DNA of 9,649 nucleotides. Origin: an uncultured Lachnospiraceae bacterium. Its GTDB lineage: Bacteria > Bacillota > Clostridia > Lachnospirales > Lachnospiraceae. Below are positions 1-7,140 of this stretch, piece by piece (positions within the stretch are counted from its first letter, which is position 1; each line of letters starts with the position of its first letter). Location: assembly GCA_934371475.1 (NCBI GenBank), contig CAKRNX010000080.1, positions 1-9,649 of the forward strand. The letters are read 5' to 3'. Under the pieces are notes generated by a model that was given only the letters and a program-made list of their open reading frames with translations, was not told the DNA's origin and ran no database searches. A program made the translations under genes and the position numbers.

Positions 1-1754
1 GCACGAATCCCTGCTGCCAGGTAACTCCGGAAGAAATTGCCGAGGCCTATGTCGATGAACAGGACTGGTTCAGCAACGGCATCGCCCAGTATATTGAATG
101 CAGGGAAGGATATGACCGTCTCTTGGATATGGAGCGCTTCGGAGGCAAAATCCGCGATACAGAGGATGAATTTGCCGGAGCTGAATTCCGCGATGACAAG
201 ACGAAACTGATGTTTGCCTATGATTATAAGAACAGATATACAATCCGTGTGTGGGGTTCTACCTTCAAACCCGCTCTGGTAAAAGAATTAAAGCGGCTGG
301 GCGTAAAAGTTATGGACCGCACAGAAGCCACAGCGCTTCTGATATCCAGAGATAATGCCGGCCATACAAAAGGTGCCGGAGCAATGGGCATGAACGTTCA
401 TACCGGTAAATTTTATATTTTCCGCGCGAAAGCGACCGTGATGTGTATGTCGCGTCCTGCCCGTGTATGGCTGTTTAACCCTGATACTGTAGGGCTCTGC
501 GAGTTCCGTCCCATGCAGAGTATCGGAAGCGGACATGCGATGGGATGGCGTGCAGGTATGGAATTTACGATGATGGAAAAATCCGTGCGGGCAGAGTTCT
601 CTGCTGCAGGCCGCAGTTTTCCGCCGTATGGAGCCGGAAACAACCATAATACCTGGTACGCGGCTACGATGGTGGACGCCAGAGGCGCAGAGATCCCTTA
701 TGTGGACCGCGACGGCAATGAACTCAAAACCGTATCGGAGCGGTATTATCCTGCGCCCGGGCAGAGATTTTTCCTTAAGGGTGGAGTGATTGACAATCCC
801 AAATATGAATACCGCGGTCCGGAAACACTGGATTTTGATACATTGATCAAGAGGGGCTACCAGCTTCCATTTTATGCGGATCTGAGCAGAATGCCCGAGA
901 TGGAACGGAAAGTAATCTGGGGCATGATGGTGGGAGAGGAAGCCAAAACCAAGATTCCCATTTATCAGAATTATACAGAGAGAGGGTTTGATCCGGAAAA
1001 ACATATGCTTCAGAGCTATGGTACCGGATGGCAGTCCGCTAATTTCCTGGAACAGGAGCGTCAGTTCTTCGGAGCGCCCGGCGGCGTGATGCATGACTGG
1101 GAGATGAAGACTAACATCGATGGTATTTATGTGGCCGGAGATCAGATTTTCGCCTCCGACTGCGCCGGAGCTGCCTGTGCCACAGGCTATTATGCCGGAA
1201 GAAAAGCTTCTGACTATGCAAAACAGTTAAACGAACTGCCTTCCTTTGATGAGGCAGATACGAAAGCAGAAAAACAGCGTCTGCTTGCTCCGCTCTACAC
1301 AAATCCCGAGCAGGGACTCAGCTGGAAAGAGCTGAACATGGCGATTTCAAAGGCTATGCAGAATTATTGCGGAGGTGTGCGTTGTGAAGCTCTCCTGAAA
1401 GAAGGGCTGAATCTGCTGGAACATTTTGAAACGGATATGGTACCGCAGCTGACCGCCAGCAATCCACATGATCTGATGCGTATTCACGAAGTGCTGGATA
1501 TCCTTACCGTATCCAAAATTGTTATTTATGCGAGTCTGGCCCGCAAATGCAGCAGCGAACCGCTGTTCTTCCGCAGAAGCGACTACCCGGAAATGGATCC
1601 GTCTGATCAGAGAAAGCATATCGTGATTCACCAGGAAAACGGAACAGTCGTACAGCGCGATGTGGCTCTGAACTATTTCGGCAATCTGAAAGAAGAGTAC
1701 GAAAAACGGAATCAGGATTATATCCGGGAGGAGGCAGCACATGGAAACGATTAA
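1..1754 (+). CDS. AprA-like FAD-binding oxidoreductase, 5'-truncated
   Basis: This is the C-terminal part of a flavoprotein of the fumarate reductase/succinate dehydrogenase/adenylylsulfate reductase alpha superfamily. The reading frame is already open at base 3, running TNPCCQVTPEEIAEAYVDEQ, so the start codon and N-terminal dinucleotide-binding motif lie outside the window and the Met at 123 is internal. About 583 residues are visible. The FAD-family C-terminal signature is clear near 1111-1215 (DGIYVAGDQ, then DCAGAACATGYYAGRKAS), followed by a helical C-terminal domain typical of this superfamily. It overlaps a two-cluster ferredoxin gene by 14 nt, so the pair probably forms a flavin/iron-sulfur electron-transfer complex in the cytoplasm. 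The AprAB arrangement suggests sulfur metabolism, but the middle of the protein (residues around IGSGHAMGWRAG and GAGNNHNTWYA) does not show the AprA pattern I recall around its substrate arginine. The substrate is therefore uncertain. Family assignment is confident; the reaction is not. Confidence 0.85.
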   Translation, partial: TNPCCQVTPEEIAEAYVDEQDWFSNGIAQYIECREGYDRLLDMERFGGKIRDTEDEFAGAEFRDDKTKLMFAYDYKNRYTIRVWGSTFKPALVKELKRLGVKVMDRTEATALLISRDNAGHTKGAGAMGMNVHTGKFYIFRAKATVMCMSRPARVWLFNPDTVGLCEFRPMQSIGSGHAMGWRAGMEFTMMEKSVRAEFSAAGRSFPPYGAGNNHNTWYAATMVDARGAEIPYVDRDGNELKTVSERYYPAPGQRFFLKGGVIDNPKYEYRGPETLDFDTLIKRGYQLPFYADLSRMPEMERKVIWGMMVGEEAKTKIPIYQNYTERGFDPEKHMLQSYGTGWQSANFLEQERQFFGAPGGVMHDWEMKTNIDGIYVAGDQIFASDCAGAACATGYYAGRKASDYAKQLNELPSFDEADTKAEKQRLLAPLYTNPEQGLSWKELNMAISKAMQNYCGGVRCEALLKEGLNLLEHFETDMVPQLTASNPHDLMRIHEVLDILTVSKIVIYASLARKCSSEPLFFRRSDYPEMDPSDQRKHIVIHQENGTVVQRDVALNYFGNLKEEYEKRNQDYIREEAAHGND

Positions 1755-2031
1755 ATTTACTGTAGAACCGGTTCCCTGCAGCACCAGACCTCTGGAATTT
1801 AACCAGAGTCTCTGTGTCGGATGCAATCGCTGTGCCAGCGTATGTCAGTGTGATATCCTTCTTCCTTCTTCTGAAAAAGGACACCACCCGATTGTCATGT
1901 ATCCTGGTGAATGTTATTACTGCGGAGCCTGTGTCATGGTGTGTCCCAGGAAGGGCGCGATCCGCCTGGTACATCCTCTGATGAATCAGGCCAAATTTGT
2001 ACCTGTCAGACCCGATCCATCAGAGGACTGA
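1741..2031 (+). CDS. 2[4Fe-4S] ferredoxin-type subunit, AprB-like
   Basis: A 96-residue iron-sulfur protein. Two cysteine motifs are visible: C25-x2-C28-x2-C31-x3-C35 and C58-x2-C61-x2-C64-x3-C68-P, each enough to bind one [4Fe-4S] cluster. Three extra cysteines (C13, C37 and others near the first motif) are outside the standard pattern. The ATG at 1741 is preceded by a strong GGGAGGAGG site, and the gene overlaps the end of the flavoprotein gene by 14 nt, implying translational coupling and a 1:1 partner. It is shorter than classical AprB, which carries a long C-terminal tail that wraps around AprA; here only about 28 residues follow the last cysteine. The likely role is to pass electrons between a cytoplasmic donor and the FAD of the upstream subunit. 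Redox partner and direction are not visible from sequence. Confidence 0.9.
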   Translation: METIKFTVEPVPCSTRPLEFNQSLCVGCNRCASVCQCDILLPSSEKGHHPIVMYPGECYYCGACVMVCPRKGAIRLVHPLMNQAKFVPVRPDPSED

Positions 2032-2034
2032 TAC

Positions 2035-3234
2035 ATGAAAAAATCCCTTATGACTTTTCCTGAAAATGATCCGTTCATCCGGTATGCCATGGATGTGGAG
2101 GCTCGTATGTACCGGCCTGATTTCTGGCTGGACAATTATGCTGATGCCGATCAGATCAGGCTGACGGATGATGAAATCTGCAGTCTGAACCGAAGTATCC
2201 TGAAGATAGGACACCCAGCAGCGGAAGACATCTGGTCCGATCAGTGGAAAACTTCCAATATTTCTTATGGGATCTGTGTGCGGCGTACTGCATTGCGCCG
2301 GTCTCCCTCTGAAAAGATTGTGCCCGATGAGCATCAGGATCCCTATTTTGATCAAAATCAGCTGACAGCAGTTCGCATCAATACACCACTGCTGATTACC
2401 GAGCAAACTTCTGACGGCCATTGGGCTTATGTCATTCTCTATGATTACCGCGGATGGATAAAGACAGATGATATTGCCGTATGCCGTAGCCGGGAAGAGT
2501 GGACAGAAGCGCAGAATATGGAGCAGTTCCTTGTCGTGACTGCTCCAAAATTTACTGTAGATATTACCGGGGAACTGCTGACCATGGGCTCCCGTCTGAA
2601 GCTGCTCACGACCGGGGAAACAGCGGATTTTCCTGATTACTGTGTACCGTGGGGCTGTTATCGTGTGCTGATCCCCGTGAGGAAAGATGACGGTTCTTAT
2701 GGAACCCAAATTGCCGCTGTTCCGGCCGACAGCAGAGTGCATCGGGGATTCTTGCCCTGTACACTCCGCAATCAGTTTGAACTGATGTTTCAGTTTTTGG
2801 GAGCCTGTTACGGTTGGGGCGGAATGTATGATTCGGTAGACTGTTCCGGGCTGATCCAGGAAGTGTTTGCCTGTTTCGGGCTGATGCTCCCGCGGGATGT
2901 CGATGAACAGATGCGCATACCGGCACAGACAAATGTATTTCCTCTTTCTATGCCGGCAAATAAACGAAAAGCGGCACTCACCTGTCTGCAGCCAGGCAGT
3001 TTCCTGGCGTTTCCTGGCCATATTGCAACATATCTCGGATATCATAACGGAAATTATTATACGTTAAGCGCTACCGGTTCCATGATGGGCAATAATACAG
3101 AAAAATCATGTGACGGAATACGCAGGGTGCGGCGTGTCATTATCAATACGCTGAATGAAAAGAACCGTTCCGGTATTTCATGGCTTATGGCGATGACATC
3201 CGCCTTGGAACTGAAAAAATTGACAATCATTTGA
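2035..3234 (+). CDS. NlpC/P60-family cysteine peptidase with SH3b-like domains
   Basis: A 399-residue protein with a C-terminal NlpC/P60 domain. The catalytic cysteine is C270 in DSVDCSGLIQ, preceded by YGWGG, and the catalytic histidine is H329 in FPGHIATYLG. Residues about 1-250 fit the architecture of NlpC/P60 proteins with an N-terminal stabilising segment and two bacterial SH3-like domains (for example LLITEQTSDGHWAYVILYDYRGWI at about 118-141). Members of that group cleave the gamma-D-Glu to diamino-acid bond in peptidoglycan peptides, often on recycled or imported fragments. No signal peptide or lipobox is visible at the N-terminus (MKKSLMTFPENDP is polar), so the protein may act in the cytoplasm or the true export route is not apparent. 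The ATG is 3 nt after the ferredoxin stop and uses AGAGGA as ribosome site, so it is probably cotranscribed with that pair. Function beyond the family is inference. Confidence 0.82.
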   Translation: MKKSLMTFPENDPFIRYAMDVEARMYRPDFWLDNYADADQIRLTDDEICSLNRSILKIGHPAAEDIWSDQWKTSNISYGICVRRTALRRSPSEKIVPDEHQDPYFDQNQLTAVRINTPLLITEQTSDGHWAYVILYDYRGWIKTDDIAVCRSREEWTEAQNMEQFLVVTAPKFTVDITGELLTMGSRLKLLTTGETADFPDYCVPWGCYRVLIPVRKDDGSYGTQIAAVPADSRVHRGFLPCTLRNQFELMFQFLGACYGWGGMYDSVDCSGLIQEVFACFGLMLPRDVDEQMRIPAQTNVFPLSMPANKRKAALTCLQPGSFLAFPGHIATYLGYHNGNYYTLSATGSMMGNNTEKSCDGIRRVRRVIINTLNEKNRSGISWLMAMTSALELKKLTII

Positions 3235-3260
3235 CAATTCAGACAATCGCACGGTACAAT
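3231..3260 (+). promoter_or_regulatory. sigma-A-type promoter for cbiK
   Basis: TTGACA at 3231-3236 and TACAAT at 3255-3260 are separated by 18 nt. The stop codon TGA of the preceding gene (3232-3234) lies inside the -35 box. A second TTGACA occurs 11 nt upstream at 3220-3225, part of a short direct repeat (TTGACAATCAT followed by TTGACAATTC). The predicted start of transcription is near 3267, giving a cbiK leader of about 124 nt. Confidence 0.72.
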
Positions 3261-3285
3261 ATATCAGGTGTGCAGAAGAAATATA

Positions 3286-3301
3286 TCATGCAGATGCATG
3301 A
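3286..3301. promoter_or_regulatory. 16-bp inverted repeat in cbiK leader (operator candidate)
   Basis: TCATGCA-GA-TGCATGA is a perfect dyad with 7-bp arms and a 2-bp centre. It lies about 20 nt downstream of the predicted cbiK transcription start, where a bound dimeric repressor could block elongation. No known regulator motif is assigned; the operator role is inference. Confidence 0.4.
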
Positions 3302-3315
3302 CAGGCTCCCCACAG

Positions 3316-3337
3316 CAAGAATACCTGAGCATTCTTG
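3316..3337 (+). other. 7-bp hairpin in cbiK 5' leader
   Basis: CAAGAAT (3316-3322) and ATTCTTG (3331-3337) form a perfect stem with an 8-nt loop. No T-run follows, so it is not an intrinsic terminator. It sits between the inverted repeat and the ribosome site and could be an mRNA-stability or regulatory element. Function unknown. Confidence 0.4.
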
Positions 3338-3390
3338 AAGAGAACAGTTTTACGATTTTATATCATATTTTCAAAGGAGAAAACCGTACC

Positions 3391-4200
3391 ATGTCTGAAA
3401 CAACAACAGCCATTCTTGTAGTAAGTTTTGGAACCAGTTTTGAAGATACACGTAAACTTACCATTGATGCTATCGAACAGGATATCCGGGATGCTTTCCC
3501 GAAATGTCATATCTACCGCGCTTGGACCAGCAAAATGATTATGGCAAAACTTCTGAAACGCGATCATGTAAAAATCAATAATGTAAAAGAAGCAATGAAA
3601 CAGATGCACGAGGACGGCATCACAGATGTAATTGTACAGCCTACCCATGTGATGAACGGCGTGGAAAATGATCTGATGAAAGAAGATGCGCTTTCCTGCC
3701 GCGGCCTGTTTTCGTCTGTCACATTTGGAACACCGCTGCTTACTTCCGAAGAGGACAGTACGGTCATGATCCAGGCGATCCATGGAGAATTTTCAGATCT
3801 GAAACCGCAGGAAGCACTGGTTCTGATGGGACATGGCACTACCCATTACGCCAATTTCATCTATGCCGCACTGGATTATAAATTCAAAGATCTGGGATAT
3901 TCCAATATCTTTGTGGGAACGGTAGAAGCATATCCTTCCTTTGATACGCTTCTGCGCCAGCTGTCCGCCTTTCATCCTGCCAAGGTAATTCTGGCTCCTT
4001 TTATGATCGTGGCCGGAGACCATGCCAGAAATGACATGGCCGGAGAAGACGAAGATTCCTGGTGCAGTCAGCTTGTCCGTGCCGGGTATGAAGTGTCCTG
4101 CACAGTCAAAGGACTGGGGGAATATCCTGTTGTTCGAAAGCTGCTCATCTCTCATATAAATGCTGCCATGAAAGAGGCTGCCGTTCGGTCAGTTGACTGA
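3391..4200 (+). CDS. cbiK: sirohydrochlorin cobaltochelatase, anaerobic CbiK type
   Basis: A 269-residue homologue of CbiK, the class II chelatase that inserts cobalt into sirohydrochlorin (factor II) in the anaerobic, early-cobalt route to vitamin B12; some CbiK proteins also load iron to make siroheme. The metal-binding and catalytic residues are present and spaced as in characterised CbiK: H148 in LMGHGTTHYAN, E179 in GTVEAYPS and H211 in GDHARNDMAG. The N-terminal strand ILVVSFGTSFEDTR is typical. The start at 3391 is chosen because AAAGGAG lies at the right distance upstream (about 3374-3379) and the family begins here; the frame is open further upstream, but that extension is unlike the family. 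No signal peptide is present, so it is cytoplasmic. It is isolated from other cobalamin genes in this window and has its own promoter. Whether cobalt or iron is the physiological metal cannot be told from sequence. Confidence 0.93.
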   Translation: MSETTTAILVVSFGTSFEDTRKLTIDAIEQDIRDAFPKCHIYRAWTSKMIMAKLLKRDHVKINNVKEAMKQMHEDGITDVIVQPTHVMNGVENDLMKEDALSCRGLFSSVTFGTPLLTSEEDSTVMIQAIHGEFSDLKPQEALVLMGHGTTHYANFIYAALDYKFKDLGYSNIFVGTVEAYPSFDTLLRQLSAFHPAKVILAPFMIVAGDHARNDMAGEDEDSWCSQLVRAGYEVSCTVKGLGEYPVVRKLLISHINAAMKEAAVRSVD

Positions 4201-4233
4201 TGTGTTAATAGGTGAACAATCTGTTTGTCAGAC

Positions 4234-4262
4234 TTGTGAAGCAGTAGGGTTTATGGTATAAT
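4234..4262 (+). promoter_or_regulatory. extended -10 promoter for the yhbY-nadD-yqeK-rsfS operon
   Basis: TTGTGA at 4234-4239, a 17-nt spacer, then TATAAT at 4257-4262 with the extended -10 TGG immediately before it. It starts transcription about 35 nt upstream of the yhbY ATG. No other clear promoter is seen until the end of the gene cluster, so it probably drives all five genes. Confidence 0.75.
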
Positions 4263-4303
4263 AAATAAGATGTGAATTGATTCAAATCTTATGGAGGATA
4301 AAA

Positions 4304-4597
4304 ATGACAAGCAAACAGCGCGCCTACCTAAAAGGACTGGCTATGACGATGGATCCCATCTTTCAGATCGGGAAAAGCAGCCTGACTCCTGAAAATACAG
4401 CCGCCATCGCAGAAGCTCTGGAGGCCAGAGAACTAATTAAAATCAGTGTTCTGCAGAACTGCATGGATGATCCGAAAGAACTGGCTCAGATGGTATCTGA
4501 ACGCACAAGATCACAGGTGGTTCAGGTGATCGGCAAAAAAATTGTTCTCTACAAAGAGGGCAAGGACGATAAAAAGAAAATTGAACTGCCGAGGTAA
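4304..4597 (+). CDS. yhbY: YhbY-family CRM-domain RNA-binding protein
   Basis: A 97-residue single CRM (chloroplast RNA splicing and ribosome maturation) domain protein. YhbY associates with pre-50S ribosomal particles and is thought to help large-subunit assembly. Visible family features are the N-terminal LKGLAMTMDPIFQIGKSSLT segment, containing the conserved IGK-x-x-LT turn, and the C-terminal IGKKIVLYKEG strand. The start at 4304 is chosen because GGAGG at 4293-4297 is placed correctly for it; an in-frame ATG at 4277 lacks such a site and adds an atypical hydrophobic stretch. It is the first gene of the operon, and its TAA overlaps the next possible ATG. Clustering with nadD, yqeK and rsfS is commonly seen in Firmicutes, which supports the identification. 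Confidence 0.93.
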   Translation: MTSKQRAYLKGLAMTMDPIFQIGKSSLTPENTAAIAEALEARELIKISVLQNCMDDPKELAQMVSERTRSQVVQVIGKKIVLYKEGKDDKKKIELPR

Positions 4598-4602
4598 TGA
4601 CC

Positions 4603-5259
4603 ATGGATAGGAAGGCACAGCAGGATAACCGTGGGCGGAAAAGAATCGGCATTATGGGCGGAACATTTGATCCGATTCATATCGGTCATCTGATCCTAGG
4701 TGAAAACGCCTATCAGCAGTTCGGACTGGACAAGGTTCTGTTCATGCCTTCCGGCAATCCGCCTCACAAACAGAAACGAGAGGGCGCTTCTAATGAAGAA
4801 CGGATCGAAATGGTGCGGCGGGCGATTGCTTCCAACAGCCATTTTGAACTGTCGCTGGAAGAGATGCATGAGCACGGTTACAATTACACCCGTGAGACTC
4901 TGGCACGTCTTACGCAGGCTCATCCTGATACAGATTATTACTTTATCATGGGCGCCGATTCACTGGTAAGTTTCGAAACATGGAAAGATCCGCAGGAGAT
5001 CTGCCGTCTCTGCATTTTAGTAGCTGCCGTTCGAGATCATATGCCCATGCCGCTTCTGGATGAAAAAATTGCAGAACTGAGCCGTAAGTATCATGCAGAT
5101 ATCCGCAAACTCCAGAGCCTTAATATTGATATCTCATCTCGGACGCTGCGCTCCTGGGTAGCCGGGCACCGCAGCTGCCGGTATTATCTGCCGGAGTCAG
5201 TCATCGCCTATATCGAAGAACGAAATATTTACGCAGGGGAAAAACATGAAGCAGTATAA
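4603..5259 (+). CDS. nadD: nicotinate-nucleotide adenylyltransferase
   Basis: A 218-residue NadD, which transfers AMP from ATP to nicotinate mononucleotide to form deamido-NAD in NAD biosynthesis. The nucleotidyltransferase signature GGTFDPIHIGH spans residues 19-29 (H26 and H29 form the HxGH motif), and the second ATP-binding motif appears as ISSRTLR at 177-183. MGADSLVSFETWKDP is also characteristic. Two ATGs are possible. The one at 4597 overlaps the yhbY stop but has GAGG only 2 nt ahead, while the ATG at 4603 has the same GAGG (4591-4594) 8 nt ahead, so 4603 is preferred. The N-terminal 13 residues before the core are basic and polar and probably not structured. The 3' end overlaps yqeK by 14 nt. 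Confidence 0.96.
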   Translation: MDRKAQQDNRGRKRIGIMGGTFDPIHIGHLILGENAYQQFGLDKVLFMPSGNPPHKQKREGASNEERIEMVRRAIASNSHFELSLEEMHEHGYNYTRETLARLTQAHPDTDYYFIMGADSLVSFETWKDPQEICRLCILVAAVRDHMPMPLLDEKIAELSRKYHADIRKLQSLNIDISSRTLRSWVAGHRSCRYYLPESVIAYIEERNIYAGEKHEAV

Positions 5260-5902
5260 TCTTGTAAAAATACAGAAAAAACTGAAAAAGGGACTGGATG
5301 AAGACCGGTACCGTCATACGCTCGGAGTTATGTACACCAGTGCGGCTCTGGCCATGCGATACGGGGAAGATCTTCAGAAGGCCCAGCTTGCGGGATTGCT
5401 GCATGACTGCGCCAAATGTATTCCAAACGATAAAAAAATCCGTCTGTGTGAAAAATACAATATCCCCATCACAAGCATAGAAAAGGATGCGCCGTTTCTG
5501 TTGCATTCCAAGCTGGGGGCTTACTTGGCCAAAACCAAATACGGAGTGGAAGAGGAAGATATTCTTCAGGCTATTACCTGGCATACCACAGGACGCCCTG
5601 AAATGACTATGCTGGAAAAAATTGTATTTCTGGCGGATTATATTGAGCCCATGCGATGGAAGGCTTCCAATCTGCCAGTGATTCGCGCCTGTGCTTTTAC
5701 CGATATTGATCAGGCTGTCTATCTGACTCTGCAAGATACGCTCGCTTATCTGGAAAGCGGACCCGGCAAGGTAGACAATATGACAAAGAATGCCTGCCTC
5801 TATTACGAGGCACTGTGCCGTCAGCCCAAAGACACCAACTCTGCGGAAGACGGGGCAAAAGAAATAGATAATACAGAAAAGGAGAAAGTGAATGGCAGAT
5901 AA
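5246..5902 (+). CDS. yqeK: HD-domain symmetrical Ap4A hydrolase YqeK
   Basis: A 218-residue HD-superfamily phosphohydrolase. YqeK proteins hydrolyse diadenosine tetraphosphate symmetrically to two ADP, a role in alarmone clearance described for Gram-positive YqeK. Metal-binding residues are visible: H24 (RYRHTLGV), H53-D54 (LLHDCAK), H87 (LLHSKLGA), H113 (WHTTGRP) and D131 (LADYIEP), matching the conserved HD pattern. The final 30 or so residues (after about 190) are charged and low in complexity and are probably a flexible tail. The ATG at 5246 is preceded by AGGGGAAAA and overlaps nadD by 14 nt, as in many Firmicutes where nadD and yqeK are adjacent and sometimes fused. It overlaps rsfS by 11 nt. 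Confidence 0.93.
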   Translation: MKQYNLVKIQKKLKKGLDEDRYRHTLGVMYTSAALAMRYGEDLQKAQLAGLLHDCAKCIPNDKKIRLCEKYNIPITSIEKDAPFLLHSKLGAYLAKTKYGVEEEDILQAITWHTTGRPEMTMLEKIVFLADYIEPMRWKASNLPVIRACAFTDIDQAVYLTLQDTLAYLESGPGKVDNMTKNACLYYEALCRQPKDTNSAEDGAKEIDNTEKEKVNGR

Positions 5903-6260
5903 AAATGCAAAAAAGATGGCTCTGCTGGCATATCATGCCCTGGAAGAAAAGAAAGCGGAAGATATCCGGGTCATCAATATTGAAAAAGTCAGCGTTCTGG
6001 CGGATTATTTCCTGATTGCATCCGGAACGAACCGCAATCAGACCCAGGCTATGGCTGACAACGTGGATGAAATGCTCCACAAAGCCGGATACGAGCTAAA
6101 ACAAATCGAAGGATATCAGACAGCGAACTGGATTCTGATGGATTTTGGTGATATAATAGTTCATATATTTGATACAGAGAACAGACTGTTCTATGATCTG
6201 GAACGTATCTGGAGAGACGGAGATGCCATTTCATTGGAAGAGCTTGAAAAAGGAGAGTAG
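5892..6260 (+). CDS. rsfS: ribosomal silencing factor RsfS
   Basis: A 122-residue RsfS (Iojap/YbeB family). The family binds uL14 on the 50S subunit and blocks joining to 30S, lowering translation when nutrients are short. Conserved segments visible are ADYFLIASGTNRNQTQAMAD, EGYQTANWILMDFGDIIVHIF and the C-terminal RLFYDLERIW, which together span the whole fold at normal length. The ATG overlaps the end of yqeK by 11 nt and has AAAGGAG at a suitable distance, so translation is probably coupled. The gene order after nadD and yqeK is typical of Firmicutes. Confidence 0.96.
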   Translation: MADKNAKKMALLAYHALEEKKAEDIRVINIEKVSVLADYFLIASGTNRNQTQAMADNVDEMLHKAGYELKQIEGYQTANWILMDFGDIIVHIFDTENRLFYDLERIWRDGDAISLEELEKGE

Positions 6261-6262
6261 TT

Positions 6263-7060
6263 ATGACAGTAGATAAGACTTTATTAATCAAAAGTGTACA
6301 GAAAAGAGAGACCATGATTGTTGCATACTGTGGTTTTACCGGTATGCCGTTGGTTGTATGCGATCCCGAAACGTTCAACGACCAGGTATGGATTTTTGAA
6401 ACAGAGCCGCTTCTTCAGGAATTTGCAAAAAAATATACCGAACGCAAAGTTCTGTTAAGAGGTGTTCAGTTTAAAAACGAACAGTTCCTGCAGTTCTTCT
6501 CATCCTTGTTTACTATGGGTGTCAACGAACTGGTATTTGTAAATGAAGGCTCCACCACAAGCATCGAACTGGAAGAGCTTGTACGTCGTCCGGATTATTC
6601 TAACATGAAGCCGGAAGAGAGACCGATCCTGAATCCGGAACTTCAGCTGACCGGTATGTATTTTATGCAGGAAGCTTCCCGTCCCGTTCCAAATGAAGAA
6701 AAGAAAAATCTGAAAGAGCTGGAAGAAGAGCTGGCTGCCAATATGGTAAAGAGCAAATATATCATCGGCATCGAGCTGAATGAAGGGCCGGAGAGTGATA
6801 CGGAGAAGCTGAAGAACAAACAATACAAGCTGCCCATCCTGAAAAACAAAAAGGAGGATGTCCTGCAGCCTCTGTTTACTGACCCGCTGGAATTCCAGAA
6901 ATTTGCAAAAGGCAAAAAACTGAAAGCTCTGGCAGTTCCTTTCTCCGAGCTTTCCAAGATCCTTGTCAAGGATGCCAAAGGCTATCTGCTTAATCCGGGC
7001 GGATATCATATCCTGATGCCCAGAGAGCTTCTTTCTGGACTCAACAAGAGATTTCAGTAA
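6263..7060 (+). CDS. SseB-like domain protein of unknown function
   Basis: A 265-residue cytoplasmic protein that I identify only at domain level. The C-terminal part (about 200-262) resembles the SseB N-terminal domain family: LFTDPLEFQKFAK, then VPFSELSKILVKDAKGYLLNPGG, with the conserved asparagine-proline near the end. The N-terminal part (about 15-110), with VCDPETFNDQVWIF and LLQEFAKKY, looks like a second, more divergent copy of the same fold. A charged linker rich in Lys and Glu (about 150-200) separates them. No signal peptide or membrane segment is visible. It starts 2 nt after the rsfS stop with AAAGGAGAG as ribosome site and is the last gene of the operon, so it is coexpressed with ribosome and NAD genes. 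SseB-domain proteins outside Salmonella have no well-settled role, and none is claimed here. Confidence 0.75.
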   Translation: MTVDKTLLIKSVQKRETMIVAYCGFTGMPLVVCDPETFNDQVWIFETEPLLQEFAKKYTERKVLLRGVQFKNEQFLQFFSSLFTMGVNELVFVNEGSTTSIELEELVRRPDYSNMKPEERPILNPELQLTGMYFMQEASRPVPNEEKKNLKELEEELAANMVKSKYIIGIELNEGPESDTEKLKNKQYKLPILKNKKEDVLQPLFTDPLEFQKFAKGKKLKALAVPFSELSKILVKDAKGYLLNPGGYHILMPRELLSGLNKRFQ

Positions 7061-7079
7061 TCAAGTGCTTTAGGGTTCA

Positions 7080-7107
7080 TTGTAAACTGTTGCACGAATG
7101 GTATATT
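7080..7107 (+). promoter_or_regulatory. promoter-like site downstream of the SseB-like gene
   Basis: TTGTAA (7080-7085), 16 nt, then TATATT (7102-7107) preceded by TGG. It closely matches the promoter at 8671-8699, sharing the string TTGTAAACT and the TGGTATA core. A transcript would begin near 7114 and meet the hairpin at 7141-7169. No gene follows on this strand, so it may be fortuitous or drive a short RNA. Confidence 0.35.
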
Positions 7108-7140
7108 ATCCCTCTAAACACACTTTTGTTCAAAAACGAA

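Noticed and set aside
288..1094. Long open frame on the minus strand inside the flavoprotein gene
   Set aside because: The + strand frame codes for a clear FAD-family protein over the same bases. The minus frame has a His/Cys-rich composition like no known protein and no ribosome site.
3268..3390. N-terminal extension of CbiK from a GTG at 3268
   Set aside because: It lies at the predicted transcription start, has no ribosome site, and the translated extension does not resemble CbiK. The ATG at 3391 has a good site and family-like start.
4189..4200. Palindrome TCAGT-TG-ACTGA at the cbiK stop as a terminator
   Set aside because: The stem is only 5 bp and no T-run follows.
4597..4602. Alternative nadD start at the ATG overlapping the yhbY stop
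   Set aside because: GAGG is only 2 nt away from this ATG, too close for initiation, but 8 nt from the ATG at 4603.
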